The notes beneath the pieces were generated by a model that did not search any database, was not told the DNA's origin, and saw only the letters and a list, made by a program, of their open reading frames with translations. Below are positions 31,707 to 44,474 of a stretch of 64,000 nucleotides of DNA, in pieces. Positions within the stretch are counted from its first letter, which is position 1; each line of letters starts with the position of its first letter. Made by a program: the position numbers and the translations under genes. Location of the stretch: positions 6,248,799 through 6,312,798 of the forward strand of contig NC_133777.1 in the NCBI RefSeq assembly GCF_003597395.2. Direction: 5' to 3'. The DNA comes from Chelonoidis abingdonii. Lineage: Eukaryota > Chordata > Testudines > Testudinidae.

Positions 31707-31787
31707 CTGTTACTGCTAAGATGATGGCGCCAATGATCATGATGAGCGTCTGCAGCGCATCAGTGTAGATCACAGCTGCCAGCCCAC
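31707..31787 (-). CDS. SLC5A10: SLC5A10 coding exon 7
   Basis: This exon has 81 nt and completes the split glycine from exon 6, then encodes [20 protein letters not shown] through ILAVT and the first base of the next codon. The acceptor is tcgtgcag and the donor gtaagg. The phases fit exons 6 and 8 exactly. Confidence 0.93.
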
Positions 31788-34700
31788 CTGCACGAGACAG
31801 GAACGAGATACAGGGGTCTCAGTTGGCACCGGGCAGGGCATTGTTGTAACGTCAACAATAAACCCAACCATTCACCTGGAGACTTGGCTGTCGTTTATTG
31901 ATCCCTGCTGAGCAGGAGACCTGCCTGGCAGGCCTGGAAGTGCTTCCACCAAGGTAAAACAGGAGAGCCAGCTCCGTTCACTTCTGTGCAGCCAAGGGTT
32001 ATGAGGCTGCCTGTCTCCCCAGGGGCGGGCTGGGACCAGGCATACTCCATTTGCAGAGCAGGGAGCATAAGGGTGTTGCACTCCCCACAAGCGCAGAGGA
32101 GGGTGCAGAGGAGGCTGAGCACTGGGCCTTGCCGTCCGTGCTGAGCAGGAGATAAAAAGGAAGGAGCGAGGGCCGAGGGAGATGGGTTCATCTGGAAAGA
32201 GGAGCTGAAGTGAGAGCACCACGTTCTCATGCTCCTGCGCAGAAGGCCATGCTGCAGCCATGCAGCGGCACTGTCCTTAGCGCCTGAGCCAAGTTCCGGG
32301 CACCGATCTAGCCCCACTCCTCTCTTTCCTCTTTGCACTTCTACAGGCAGCACCCAGGGACAAAGACAGCCTCTTGCTCAGTCCTCCGGCCTGTCCTCCT
32401 CCCCCAGCAAAGCAGGAATGTCCCCCCTGGGATGACAGTCCCCCTCTTGGGCAGGGACCAGCTGAGTGTTCTGGGTTTGTACAGCTCCTAGCACAACAGG
32501 GGCTCAGTCCATTGGAGCCTCTTAAAACGGTCACAAAACGGGGCCGTTATTCATAGGCCTGTCCACGCGTCCAGGCCTGGGGTGCACAGGTGCTAATTCC
32601 TTAGTGCTTTGCCCTGTTTGTAACTAACCCAGCAACGGGGCTTCCCACACTTGGCTGCGGACCTCTTTCCAGCTAACGCAAGAGCACTGCTAAGAAATGG
32701 ATCCCTCTCTTTTCTTCCTTTCATCCCATCCTGCCTGGTGCTCCGCAAGCAATTCCGCACCCTCCCTGGTGTTCTCACCCACCAGCTCCTGGCACTCTGA
32801 GCAGGCCCCCCATCAGTCACTGCCTAGCCAGGCGCTGCGCATTTAGTCCTTCCACGTCTTCTTTACCAAGTAACCCTTTCAGCCTTGCAGTTTGGCCAAG
32901 CCTGCTGTCCTAGGGAGATGGGAATTCGGCCAATGAGGAGCAGTGGCTTAGAAAGATAGCTGAGCTGTAGAGAAAAGGTTTGAAGCAATTGACTCCTGTC
33001 TCATGGCAAAATTTCTGGGTTTCACATAACCCGTAACATCCCATTCGATTACACGGATTTTAAGAGATGTTCTCCTGGTTCAGTGGCTCAGTCACCCCAC
33101 CCACTCGCTGAGCTCATAGAGTTAAATACCCAACACCCACATATGCTCTATGGACTGAAAAACATGCGGCCACACTTTGTTTGGGAGTCACGGTGACATC
33201 CGAATACCGTTTAGAGCAGGGGGGCAAACTTTTTGGCCCGAGGGCCACATCGGGGTATGGAAATTGTATGGTGGGCCATGAATGCTCACGAAATTGGGGG
33301 TTGGGGTGCGGGAAGGGGTGAGAGCTCCGACTGGGGGTAGGGGCTTTGGGGTGGGGCCTGAAATGATGAGTTCGGGGAGTGGAAGGGGGCTCCAGATTGG
33401 AGTGCAGGGGGGTGAGAGCTCTGGGGATGAGGGGTTTGGGGTATAGGAAGGGGGCTCCAGGCTGGGACCAAGCGGTTTGGAGGGCGGGAGGGGGATCAGG
33501 ACTGGGGTAGGGGTACAGGGAAGGGTGTGAGGGCTCTGACTGGGTGTACGGTCTCTGGGGTGGGGCCCAAAATAACAAGTTTGGGGAGTGGAAGGGGGCT
33601 CCAGATTCGGGTGGGGGGGTGAGAGCTCTGAGGATGAAGGGTTTGGGGTGCAGGAGGGTGCTCTGGGCTGGGACCGAGGAGTTCAGAGGGCGGGAGGGGG
33701 ATCAGAGCTGGGGTAGGGGTACAGGGGAAGGTGTGAGGGCTCTGGGTGGGGCTGGGGTTGAGGGGCTTGGGAGCACAAGAGGGGGCTCTGGGCTGAGACT
33801 GAGGGGTTCGGAGGGGGGAGAATCAGTGCTGTGACAGGGGATTGGGGTGTGGGGAGAGGGGCTCAGGGGTGCAGGCTCCAGGCAAGCAGCTCCCGGAAGC
33901 ATGTCCCCCCATCGGCTCTGAGGCGCGGCCAGATGGCTCTGTGCACTGCCCCATCTGTTCCCCATCCGAGAACCGTGGCCAATGGGAGCTGCAGGGGCAA
34001 CGCTTGTGGACAGGGCAGCATGCAGAGCCACCTGGCCATGCCTCTATGTACTACATAGGAGCCGGAGGCTGGTCATGCTGGCTGCTTCCTGGGAGCCTCA
34101 CAGGGCAGGGCAAACCCCCAACCCTGCTGCCCGGCAGGAGCTGAGGGCCAGATTAAATGGGCTGACAGGCGGGATATGGCCCACGGGCCGTAGTTTGCCC
34201 ACCCCTGGTTTAGAGGTACTGAGGTGGTGTATTGCTTTGATTGAGAGGAGAAGAGATTGGCCCAAACTTTCTGGGCTGGCATGACTCCCCTGGCACTCAC
34301 AATGAAGGGAACCTCCACTCCTGGTAATAATTCAGGGGCCTGCCACGGAAATCAGACCCAGTGGTCTGTGCGGGGTGGAAGCCAGGAACTCATGAATTCT
34401 ACTGCCAGCTCTGACCCTCACTACCTGTGAATGGTTGGGGAAATGCATTGGTCAGCTCACCAGTAAAGCAGGGAGAACACTGGTTACTACCTCCCCTCCG
34501 GTCATGAATGAGCTGATATTTGTGGTCACTGAAGCCAAAGAGCACAAGGATTATGATAAGCAGGGAGGTTCGTGGTGAAGTGCATTCGCTAAGGCCCTTC
34601 AGCTAAAGGATTAGACCCTCTGAGGATGGTCACGGTGTGGGGATGTCGCAAAGGTGGCCATTAATAATAGGCCCACCTGTGGGCACACGTACGTATACAC

Positions 34701-34940
34701 AAGAGAGAGTCCAAGGCCCATGTTGGAGAGGGAGGAAGCCCGCTCATGCAGCCCTCACCTCGGTAGCCCTGCTGACTTCCTTGGCCCAGGCAGCGTCTAG
34801 CAGTGCAGCCGCAGAGGGCAGGGAATCCCGAGCCAATGAGCTGAGGGGTATTTCAGTAGCTAGAGGCGGAACGTAAGCACTGTGTGCCCAACAGAGCGCT
34901 GGCCTGGGAGTCCATCCTGCTCCAACACTTGGCAGCTTAC
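31788..34940. other. SLC5A10 intron 6
   Basis: It is dominated by the 991-bp hAT-type element. The segments 31790-33200 and 34220-34930 show no recognisable gene or repeat. Confidence 0.55.
33217..34207. mobile_element. hAT-type element with G-rich tandem core, 991 bp
   Basis: The ends are caggggggcaaacttttt and tagtttgcccacccctg. A perfect 8-bp duplication GTTTAGAG lies at 33209-33216 and 34208-34215. The inside is G-rich, with imperfect ~30-50 bp repeats of the type ggggctctgggctgggaccg. It lies in SLC5A10 intron 6. Confidence 0.88.
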
Positions 34941-35046
34941 CAGCGATGGTGTAGAGAGCTGTGACCACCAGCATCAGGACGGTGGAGAGGTAGAGGTTCC
35001 AGCCCAGGCAAACTTGTACAAACAGGGCCCCTGAGTACAGATCTGT
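34941..35046 (-). CDS. SLC5A10: SLC5A10 coding exon 6
   Basis: This exon has 106 nt: 35 codons plus the first base of a split glycine. The acceptor is cacatgcag and the donor gtaagc. It encodes [20 protein letters not shown] through TALYTIA, a membrane span and the start of the next loop. Confidence 0.93.
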
Positions 35047-35460
35047 CTGCATGTGAAATAAAGAACACGGCGTTTGGGGGAGGCCCATGGCTAGGCCCTG
35101 CCAACCTGCAGAGAGGTGGGAATGGGGACAATCTACCCAGAGCTAACCTGGGTACCATAGAGCTTAGCACCTTCTGCCACGCACCCAACTGGAGGCAAGT
35201 GCTTCCCCACGCGGACACCGCGGGACGTGAGCTGGAGGTCTCAGCCTGCCTCAGCCAAGCGCAGAGCTACTGGCAATAACCAGGGGACTGACCTGTCCTT
35301 CCCACCTGAGTAGTGCCCAGAGCTGGGCAGGAAACACCAAGGGAAGTTCCAAATGCCACTTCCCCGTGGTGGGGCCGTTTGGAGAGAAAATGAGTATTTC
35401 AGTCATCAGGGCTGGCAACCTGCCCTTTCTCACGCTCACGCAGGGGTCTAATCCTTAACG

Positions 35461-35640
35461 AGGCAGCGGTGTGGCCTAGTAGCTAGCACACTTGCATGAC
35501 ACTCAGGACACCTGGGTTCTGTTTCCAGCTCTGGGGCTGGTCTGCTGGGGGCATCTTGGTAAGGTCAGTTGACTTCGCTGTGCCTCAGTTTCCTCAGCTG
35601 TAAGATGAGGCTAATGATACCAACCACGTGCGTGACATGC
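35461..35640 (+). repeat. MIR-like SINE relic
   Basis: A nearly complete copy: gtgtggcctagtagctagca, then tgtgcctcagtttcctcagc and taagatgaggctaatgatac. Confidence 0.7.
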
Positions 35641-37798
35641 TTTCAGGTCTCTGGAGGACGAGTGCTATAGAAGAGCTTCAGATTATTATTATCATCCTGC
35701 CAGGCGCTGGCATGTCCCCATTCCCTTGAGAACAAAGGAGAGTTAAGGGTGCTCAGAACCTGCCAGGATCGGGGCTGTCACTGACCCATTAACCTCTCTT
35801 CCCTGCCCCATTGCTGACCCTACCGCTGAGAAGGCAGATGGTCACTGCAGAACTGGACTCGGCATCTCCCCATGGCAGGGTAACTCCTCACTAGCACACT
35901 CTCCTCCTGGCACTACTTTCAGCCGAGGATCTCAAAGCACTCTAGAAACATTCACTCATTAAGTCTCATACAACCCCTGACAGGCAGGTGAGCACCAGGT
36001 GGGGAAACTGAGGCAGGGCACGGTCAAGTGACTCAGCAAGGTCACGCAGCAAGTCAGCGGAAGATTCAGGAGCAGAGCTCCAACTCCCCCCTGCCTCTGC
36101 CTCACATCTTTGTTGTTTCAGGCTAGGTGCAGGCCATGCTCTCCGAGCAGGATCCGTCCCCTGGAGCTCCAGGGAGAGGAGACGACCTCAGCAGGGTCAC
36201 TAGCTCAGATACCTCAGAACTAGAGACGCTAATTCCCAGTTACGCTGAACTCCTGATATGACGCACGATAGCACAGAGTCTCTCCCATGTGGCACACCCA
36301 TGCCCGGAAGGCAGCGAGCTTGGAGGAGCATCAAAGGGAGGATGGCCTAGGTGGATAAGAGGGGCGGGCTCCTCCCAATCCCCAGGCCAGGCACTCAGTT
36401 CTCCTGTGAAAGGCAATTAAGCTGCCTCATCTCTGCAACATCCACCATCGGGCCCTTCCCGAAGAGTGGCCAGGGAGAGCCGGAGGGAGAGTGGAGGAAG
36501 GCACGGCCCCCAGGAGAAAATGGAGCACAGGAAACACACAGGAGTTGTTCTCCTCCATGTGCAGCATCCAGACCCCCAGAGACCCTGAACCTAGAGATGG
36601 CTGGAGGGGAGCCCTCAACTCCAGAGCCAGCAGGAGCTTTGGGCCACAGCTCATCCCCTCAGTCCCTGTTTTCTGTCTCCTCAGCAAACTCCTTTGCTGT
36701 TTCTGCCACCGTTCGGCAGGCCAGCGGGCACACATGATGGGTGCAGTAATGGGGGAGGGCCGGACTATCCCTCTCTGCTTGACTGGATTCGTTCCCTTGG
36801 CAGCCACCGCCGCCTTTGAAAGGCCTGCCAAGCCGTTTCCCAGAGCCCCGCTTCCCGCCAGCTGGAGTGGGACGCTGAAGCTGTCTGAGCTTCGGGCCAT
36901 CCCCGGTGCCGTGGTGAGCCACGAGCTGGGGTGCTCACATGGGCAGAGGGAGCTCAGGCCAAGCACATCACAGATAGGATCCACGCCAGGAGAGGAGCAC
37001 ACAGGCTGAGTGCAAACACTAGAGGAATCATTGGGTCTGTATTTCTACAACACCTCTTAGCCGAAGATCTCAGAGCAAACAATTAGCTCAACCCCTACAC
37101 AAACTGATTAAGGATTATACCCATTTGACAGATGGAGAAACTGAGGCACTCGGCGGCGATAGGCGTTGCTTGCAGTTGGGCAGCAAAGACTAGCAAAGTG
37201 AGAGATCAAACCCAGCAACCCTGACTCCCAGTCCCCTGCTCTAGCCACCACACCAGATTTGCAGCCCCCACGCAGCTGTCAGGGTTGGGTGTATGCTGAG
37301 ATTGGCCAAAGGAGCCATTCTAACACACACCAGAGGTTCGGCGAGCCCAGCTTCTGGGGCACAAGGAGGAGATGTTGCCATGAGATTGCAACAAGACTCC
37401 TTGAGGGACCCCAGCCAGTCCTGCAGCTCTGCTGGTCACCTAGGAGAGACCTGTCCCGGCCCTCCTTCCGCCCCTCCACCCCCACCGGGGGAGGGACTGG
37501 TCGCTCCAAAACCCTTTAAACTTCGTCATTCAATGAAATGTCGCCTTTGACCAAAAGCTGTGGGAATGTCTCTTCCCTGGCACGTCGCTGATTGCAAGGC
37601 TACCACCCACATGGAGAGTGCTCTCCAGGGCACCGTCCTTCCGAGCCTCATTCGTTTGTGGCATCATACTCTGTTCAAATCACACGGCTCCACGGGACTG
37701 GAATGGACGGACCCAAACTAATGGCCACCCATGAGCACCTTCCGCTACCCAGCGGAGAGCGCGCATGGAAAGCTAAGTGGGAGGTTAGTTAAAAATGT

Positions 37799-37875
37799 AG
37801 GGCCAGATCCTCAGCTGGTGCAAATCAGCCCAACTCCACGGATGCCCATTTACCCCAGCTAAGGATCTCAGCCCT
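37799..37875. repeat. Short palindromic repeat, gggccagat type
   Basis: The ends agggccagatcctcagctgg and agctaaggatctcagccct are an imperfect inverted pair. It is the same class as 20274-20357. Confidence 0.4.
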
Positions 37876-40800
37876 GAGAGTCAGCCTGAGTCCACAGGGC
37901 AGCCAGGCGGGTGCAGGAGGTGTTGTTTATTTCTCCTTGTGCCAGCCCCCAGTCAGTCAGGCCTCCAAAGCAGAGCCTTTCAGAGGTGCCGTGGGAAGAC
38001 CTGCCCACAAAGGGCCAGAGATGGTTATTAGTAAGAGACCCTTTCCAGGATAGAACTTGGTGCCAGACCAGATGGGCCCTGGGAGGCAGCAAACTAGGGG
38101 CCAGGAGACCTGGCTTTTATTCCAGTCCCTGCCGGGTGACCTTGGGCAAGCAAGTTTCCCTGTGAGTACAACATGGATAACCACAGTCACTCACTCAGCC
38201 GGAGTAAGCACCCAGACCGACAGAGGAAAAGGCTAAATATATAATTCATGCCCTAACCCCTCGCACACTTTCCACAGCCCCTTCCACGCCGGGATCTCGG
38301 CTTCTGGCCTGCGAGGGGCAGGGCTCCAGAGCGTGCCTTCTGTTTGGAGCAACGGAAGGAGGAGTTGTCCCAGAAATGCAAATAGGATGGTGGAAGGAGT
38401 AGGAAGAGCCCCACGCTTCCTAGGTCATGGGGGATTGTAGCACCTACCGCTGTTATACAGAATCCAGGTCCAGACGTCACTCCTTTGCCAGAAGGATCTC
38501 CAGCATGCCTGCAGCATCTCAGTGGGAGCCGGACAGGCCCAACAGACATTACTGGAAGAGTCCCAGATTAACGAGGCCTTTAACTTGGAAAGTTCAGGAG
38601 AAGAGAAGGACTTGGTAAGACTCAACCCCATGGAAGCTTCACGAATGCGGCTTGTGGTTGTTCTGCGAGCTGGTGGGACGCCTGCCGATTTAATCAGGAG
38701 GGTCTTGGCTACACCTGGTGCTGGGGCGCAGCCCGATCCATGCAGTTGACCTGCGTCACGCTCAGCTCAGCAAAGCGGGCCATCAACATTCTCCACGGGA
38801 TTAGCGGCTGGGTTGTGCAGGTGGAACCGAGGGCAAGATCTAGCTCCTCAAGCTCAAGGCTTCTCTGAGGGGGAGGTGAAAAATGCAGCCACGTGGGCCC
38901 AGCCTCATGCTGGGTGACGAGAATGAACCAGCCCTGTCTGACATCCCCGGGAGCCGGCCAGCCAGGACGCGGGAAGGACGCGCAGTTCTCTAATCTATAT
39001 CGGCAGCACGTTCTGTTGACCTGCCTGGAATTAGCCTCCTGGCTGGACCTGCCAGGCTCCATCCCTGCTGGATACATATGAGCTGCTGCTGCTCTCGGTG
39101 CCCAAGACACAGATCCAGCACCGGTGCCCAACCCAAGCAATTGGGTTCTGCATTGCGGATCTCTCTCTGCAGCACCCTGGTGGCGTGGGGGGAAGCAAGA
39201 AGAAAGCCTCTCACCAGTCTGCCCAGGAGTCCCTCCACGGCCATTACCGCAGTCTGGCTGGAAGAGCCCTTGCTCCCTATGGCAAGGAAATAGCTGGTGG
39301 ATCTTTGCAGGTATGGAGTCGCCCACACTGTCCCCACATTCTGCCCTTGCTCCACTGCCCAACCCCCCTTGGTTTGCAGGGTTGGTATCCCCGACTCTGA
39401 ATAGAGCCCAGCCCACATGTTTGTACCACTCCACTTCTACAGCAGCCAAGACCCTCAGGGAGGGGAACCAGGATTGTCCCCTAACTGAACAAAACATTTG
39501 ACTCTTTTTAAAGCACAGCCATGCAGTTCGTAATTAATGACTATATGATGTAATGCCTAGGCTGGGGCCAGAACGTCTGCTGACGTCCACCGCGCTGTGC
39601 TGGAGTCAGTCATGCTCTGCTGATTTCGAGGCTGTGGCCCATCCATGGTGGGTGTTTTAGTTAATGGTTCTAGCTAGGTTATGAATTTGCCTCCATTCCA
39701 TTCTGGCCAAGCCAGCTCTACAGGAGAGGCCAGGTCAGTTCCCAGGGTCCATTAAGATCTTGGATTCTCTGCTGAGGCTGTGGGGGTTGGGAGAGACGTT
39801 GAATACTGGCAGTGCTTGATGTGGGCACCTTTCCACAGAGAACACATGACCGAAACCGCAACTAAGCCCTAATAGGACTTTGGATCAGCTATCTTATGCA
39901 GCCCCCCAGGAATGGTGCCAGATGTCAGCATCATCTCCTGCACTAGGTAGTTCCACTGCAGTGGGTCAGAGATCAGCAGAAACTCACCAGTAACAATAAT
40001 GATACCCAGGGCCATGCTCCACCCTGACACTCTAAGCGGGAAGGCTTGGGAGCTGCTCACACTCCCTTAAGCCATTAGTCCCATCACAAGGTACTATTTA
40101 ATGTAAAGGGTCATTCTCCACTGGTAGGAGCACGAAGAAGTGTCAGCTTCCCCTGACCACAGTTCCATCCCATGGAGCTGGGATTAAGGGGCCATTGTCC
40201 ATCACGTTCCCAGGAGCTCCCAATGGTTTTCTCTGGAGTGATTTACCGTCTTTCCTGCTAGCTTCTAAGCCTTCAGTCCTGGGACTGTTCCCACTCTAGC
40301 AAGCCTTCACTTCGCCCTCTTGTCCCAGCTGTGGAGAGCAGATTTCATAACTGCTCCTCCTGGGTTCCTTAAGGTCTAATGATGTTTGCTTCCAGCTACA
40401 GCTGGTGCAAATGCATTTAATTCCTGGCTCTGAAGAGGCCACGGCATCTCTACCTGCTTTGTAATTTTGCTAGGGTGGCAAACAATGAGAGTACATGTGA
40501 CTGGTTAATAAGACATCCCAAAGACAAAAACAAGCTCATTAAAAGCAGGCCTGAACCATGCACAAGACAAGTCATTTCCATCGTATGAGGAGGGCAACGC
40601 CTTTGAAGTCAGGCCCTGCAGCCTTGGCAGGAGGCTTGCCCTTCCCTGCACCCGTGAGTGACCTCACTTGAAAACTGGCTCTGACCCAAGGCCGTCAGCA
40701 CGGCACAAAGAGAAAACAGGCACAAGGCAGCGTTTGGATTTAATGGGGTTAACCCCATGGCCCTGGTGAAGCCAGGACGGTGCTGGAATGTGGCAGCCAG

Positions 40801-40969
40801 GGAACATACATGATCTTTAAAGCAGGCTGATATCCACAGTGTGCCAGCATGGGCTGCCCAGCCAGGTAGGGTGCTCCAGTATATTCTTACATGATGCCAT
40901 GTACTAGCCGGGCACAAAGACCCCTGGGGAAGCCCATCCTGAGAGAAGTCTAACATCCCACTTGAGTTG

Positions 40970-41045
40970 GTAGTAGGATTTGAACCTGAGACCTTCAGCT
41001 TAGTTGGGTGCGTTGTAGGTTCACGCTTTCCTCTAACGCATCCCG
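40970..41045 (-). mobile_element. tRNA-like sequence with strong box B
   Basis: On the - strand GGTTCAAATCC (40986-40976) is a near-perfect pol III box B. The upstream part that should contain box A and the D arm is degenerate. It is probably a SINE head or a tRNA relic. Confidence 0.4.
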
Positions 41046-41295
41046 CAACAGTCCATGCAGGAGGCAGGACACTGGATCACTTTGTCCCTGTGTGCTTGCA
41101 AACATTCATCCCAACATATGGCTGGCAACAGCTACCTCGTCCAAATGCACCTGGAACGGAGCTAGTGTAACACAGACAGACCCCGGCTGTCGACGGGCTG
41201 AAGTTTGGCCAAGCCACCATGGTAACCACCCCTAATTTCTGAAAAAGTGCCACGGTGTCGTTAGCAACAATGAGGGGCCAAGATTGTGGTTTTAC

Positions 41296-42350
41296 AGAAT
41301 CATAGAGATGTCGGGCTGGAAGGGACCTCAGGAGCTCATCTAGTCCAGCCCCCTGCACTGAGGCAGAACCAAATAAACCTAGAATATCCCTGACATGGGG
41401 TTGTCCAACCTGCTCTTAAAAACTTCCAGTGATTCTACAACCTCCCTTGGAAGCCTGTCCCCTAACTACCCTTCAAGTTAGAAAGTTTTTCCTAATCTCT
41501 CACCTAAATCTCCCTCACTGTAGATTAAGCCCCAGACTTCTTGTCCGACCTTGAGTGGACATGGAACACTACTGATCACCATCCTCTTTATAATAGCCCT
41601 TAACTTATTTGAAGACTGTTATCAAATCCCCCGTCAGAGTTCTCCACCCGAATCAGGCCAGGAGTCCTCACAGGTCAGGGTTTCTAAACCTTTTGTCATT
41701 TGTGTTGCTCTCCGCTGGAATCTCTCCAGTTTGTCCACCTCTTTCCTAAAGTGTGAATCCCCGAATGGATGCAGTTCTCCAACTGAGGCCTCAGCTGTGC
41801 TGAACAAAGCAGAACAATTACCTCCCGCCCTTGCATACCACACTCCTGTTAATACACCCCAGAATGACATTAACCTTTTTTGCACCTGCATCACATTGCT
41901 GACTCATTCAATTAGTGATCCAGTACAGCCCCCTGATCCTCCCCAACAGTGCTACCACCCAGCCAGTTATCCCCCATTTCATAGCTGTGCATGTGATTTT
42001 TCCTTTCTTAGTACTTGGCACCTGTCTTTACTGAATTTCATTTTGTTGATTTCAGACCAATCCTCCAATTTATCAAGATCATTTGAATTCTAGTCCTGTC
42101 CTCCAAAGTGCTTGCAACCCCTCCTAGCTTGGCATCATCCACACGTTATAAGCGTACTCGCCACTCCATTGTCCAAGTCATCGATGACAGTACTAAATAG
42201 TACCAGACCAGGACTGACTCCTATGGGACCCGATCCTCCCAGTTTGAGAGTGAACCACTGATAAGTACTCTCTGTACAGTCTTTCAACCAGCTGTTCACC
42301 CACCTAGACCACATGTCCCTAGTTTACTTATCAGAATGTCATTAATCTCT
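41296..42350 (-). mobile_element. CR1 LINE 3' fragment
   Basis: The + strand begins with the reverse complement of the CR1 3' end (aatcatagag...gggctggaagggacctcagg) and continues into the C-terminal reverse-transcriptase and 3'UTR region, so the element runs on the - strand. It lies in SLC5A10 intron 5. It is 5'-truncated, which is typical of CR1. Confidence 0.88.
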
Positions 42351-43183
42351 TACCCAAAAGACAGCACCTCCATCAGCACCCAAGCATCATACTGGAGTAT
42401 GGATTCTGGGACAACTCATGGTGAACGGCACTTTCGTGTGAGTGCCCAGCACCACTCTTGCTGGTTCTAGATACTCAGGGAAGCATATATGCAGGGGAGA
42501 ATGGTGTCCCTTTTAAGGCGGATGTCCTTAATGAGAAATGCCTGAAAGAACAGCACCATTTTTAACGATGAGCTGCTTAAATTATAATCAGCATGGCAGC
42601 ACTTGAAGGTTCCAACCAAAATCAGGGCCCCACCGTGCCAAGGACCGTGCAGACACAGCAGGAGACTGTACCCAGCTCAGACCAAAGAGTGGGAGAGGGA
42701 AAAAATGGCCCCAGAAAGGGGCCCACCCAAAGCCACACAGGGGGTCAGTGGTAGTGCTGGGAAGAGAAGCCGGGTCTCCTGTGTCCCAGTCCAGTGCTCG
42801 CTCCACTGGCCCAGTACCATGCAGCGCTACCTCAGTCAAAGGGCACTTACTGATCAGGGAGTTTCAGTGCCGTCACATTTCCTCTTTGGAGAGCAAGGCT
42901 CCTTCCAGAAGACAGGCAGGCCCGGTCGGGCTGTCATGGTTGGTGGATTCCACACCTCTAAGTACTAGCGCCACAAGCCTTATTTTAAGGATCTTCTGGA
43001 CACTGTCATCCTTATCTCTCTGAACAGGAGAGCAAGGATACAGTGCACTCAGATCCAGGCCCCAAACCAGCCTGGGGGCTCCTGGAAGCATATCCAGGGA
43101 CTGAGCCTTTTCGGAAGAAAGCCATGGGCAGGGAGTGGGGCAGCAGTCACCACCCAGATCAGAACGGGCAGAACACACAGAGC

Positions 43184-43302
43184 TAGGGTTGCCAGTTTTG
43201 GGTGGCTGTATCCCTGGAGGTTTCATCACATGACATTTTAATTAAAGATTAATCTCTAATACCTGGAGACTCCAGGACAAGCCTGGAGGGTTGGCAACGT
43301 TA
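43184..43302. mobile_element. Short hAT-type MITE, 119 bp
   Basis: The ends are tagggttgccag and gttggcaacgtta. A perfect 8-bp duplication CACAGAGC lies at 43176-43183 and 43303-43310. Confidence 0.88.
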
Positions 43303-43527
43303 CACAGAGCAGGCACAAGCGTGACCTGGTTGTGAGCGCCCCCTGGTGAGGGAATAGCTACATTTCACCAGTAACATCCCTTGGTACAGTACAGTGCTTC
43401 ACAGACCCTGAAACGCTGTGCGAGTTGCTCTTGTTTCAGTTGTACACATGCCAAGACCTCGTCAGATCCAGGCATTAGATCATCCAGTCCCTATGCCAGG
43501 AGGCCATGCAGGACTGTCCCCCCAGAG

Positions 43528-44225
43528 CAGTGGTCCCCAAACTTTAACAGCCTGTCAAGCGTCACAAACCCCCTCCTAAAAATGAATATTTCCAGGGATT
43601 TTCTCCAATACTGGAGTATAAATTATAAAAGCAGTGATCTAGGAAATATAAAATTTGCTTTTATGACATGATTACACACTATTTATTATTATTTATCATT
43701 ACAGTATTTTTATTACTGTAGGAAAATGGCAACACTCTTCCAGGATCTCACTTTCGTAGCCTGTATCACTTTGAATAAGCCTGTTATAAGACCAGGCTCC
43801 TATGTTTCATCAAGGAGTATCAGATGTGAAACAGCAGGAAGGGATTTAAGAAGCCAGTTCAAAGAGTTCCTCCTACACAATCATTCAGGTCCTGAGCAGT
43901 CCAGGCAAACAACGCACGTTACAACAAAGCTTAAACTTGTTCTTCATAATCATTTTAAAACAAGACTAGCTGCCTGTTTAATTTGAACTACAGCAAAAAA
44001 TATCCACCTCCCTTTCCATTGCTTCTAAGGAGTCTTGAAGTTTAAATCTCCTCAGTGTGATAGAGATGCTGGCTTAGATCTGCTTAGCTCTTGGAAGTCC
44101 AGGAGCTCCAGGCTGCTGGCCTGTTCTGCCTGTGGTCCCTAGGGACAGCTCTGTCCGCCATTAAGGAATTTTTTCCCCCGAGAATCCCCTGTAACATTTC
44201 ATGAACCCCAGTTTGGGAACCACTG
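43528..44225. mobile_element. Non-autonomous hAT element, 698 bp
   Basis: The ends are cagtggtccccaaacttta and ccccagtttgggaaccactg. The duplication is ccccagag/ccctagag (7 of 8), at 43520-43527 and 44226-44233. The interior is AT-rich with no transposase frame. It sits between the two short MITEs. Confidence 0.85.
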
Positions 44226-44351
44226 CCCTAGAGGACATTTCTCCCTCCATTCTGCACCTGGGCTATTTGTTTCCTCTCTGGCGAGTGCAGGATTGATGTG
44301 GCTCAGATCTGAGTCCCCCCTCGCTGCCTTCAGTCCCAGGTTACTCTGCAG

Positions 44352-44474
44352 TAGGGTTGCCAACCTTCCAGGATCAACCTGAAGACTGTAGGAATTAAAG
44401 ATTAATCTTTCATTAAAGATTATGTCATGTGATGAAACCTCCAGGAATACATCCAACCAAAACAGGCAACTCTA
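44352..44474. mobile_element. Short hAT-type MITE, 123 bp, inverted copy
   Basis: This is the same family as 43184-43302 in opposite orientation (tagggttgccaac ... aggcaactcta). The duplication is ctctgcag/ctctgcac (7 of 8). Confidence 0.83.

Noticed and set aside
36427..37009. Overlapping open frames of 170-190 codons on both strands
   Set aside because: Open frames on both strands at once in GC-rich DNA, without splice or family evidence, are expected by chance.
38709..39497. 262-codon open frame on the - strand
   Set aside because: It shows no family resemblance or domain, lies in a GC-rich intron where stops are rare, and overlaps other open frames on the + strand.
40976..41045. Functional tRNA gene on the - strand
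   Set aside because: Box B is good, but no proper acceptor stem, D arm or box A can be laid out; a SINE or tRNA relic is more likely.
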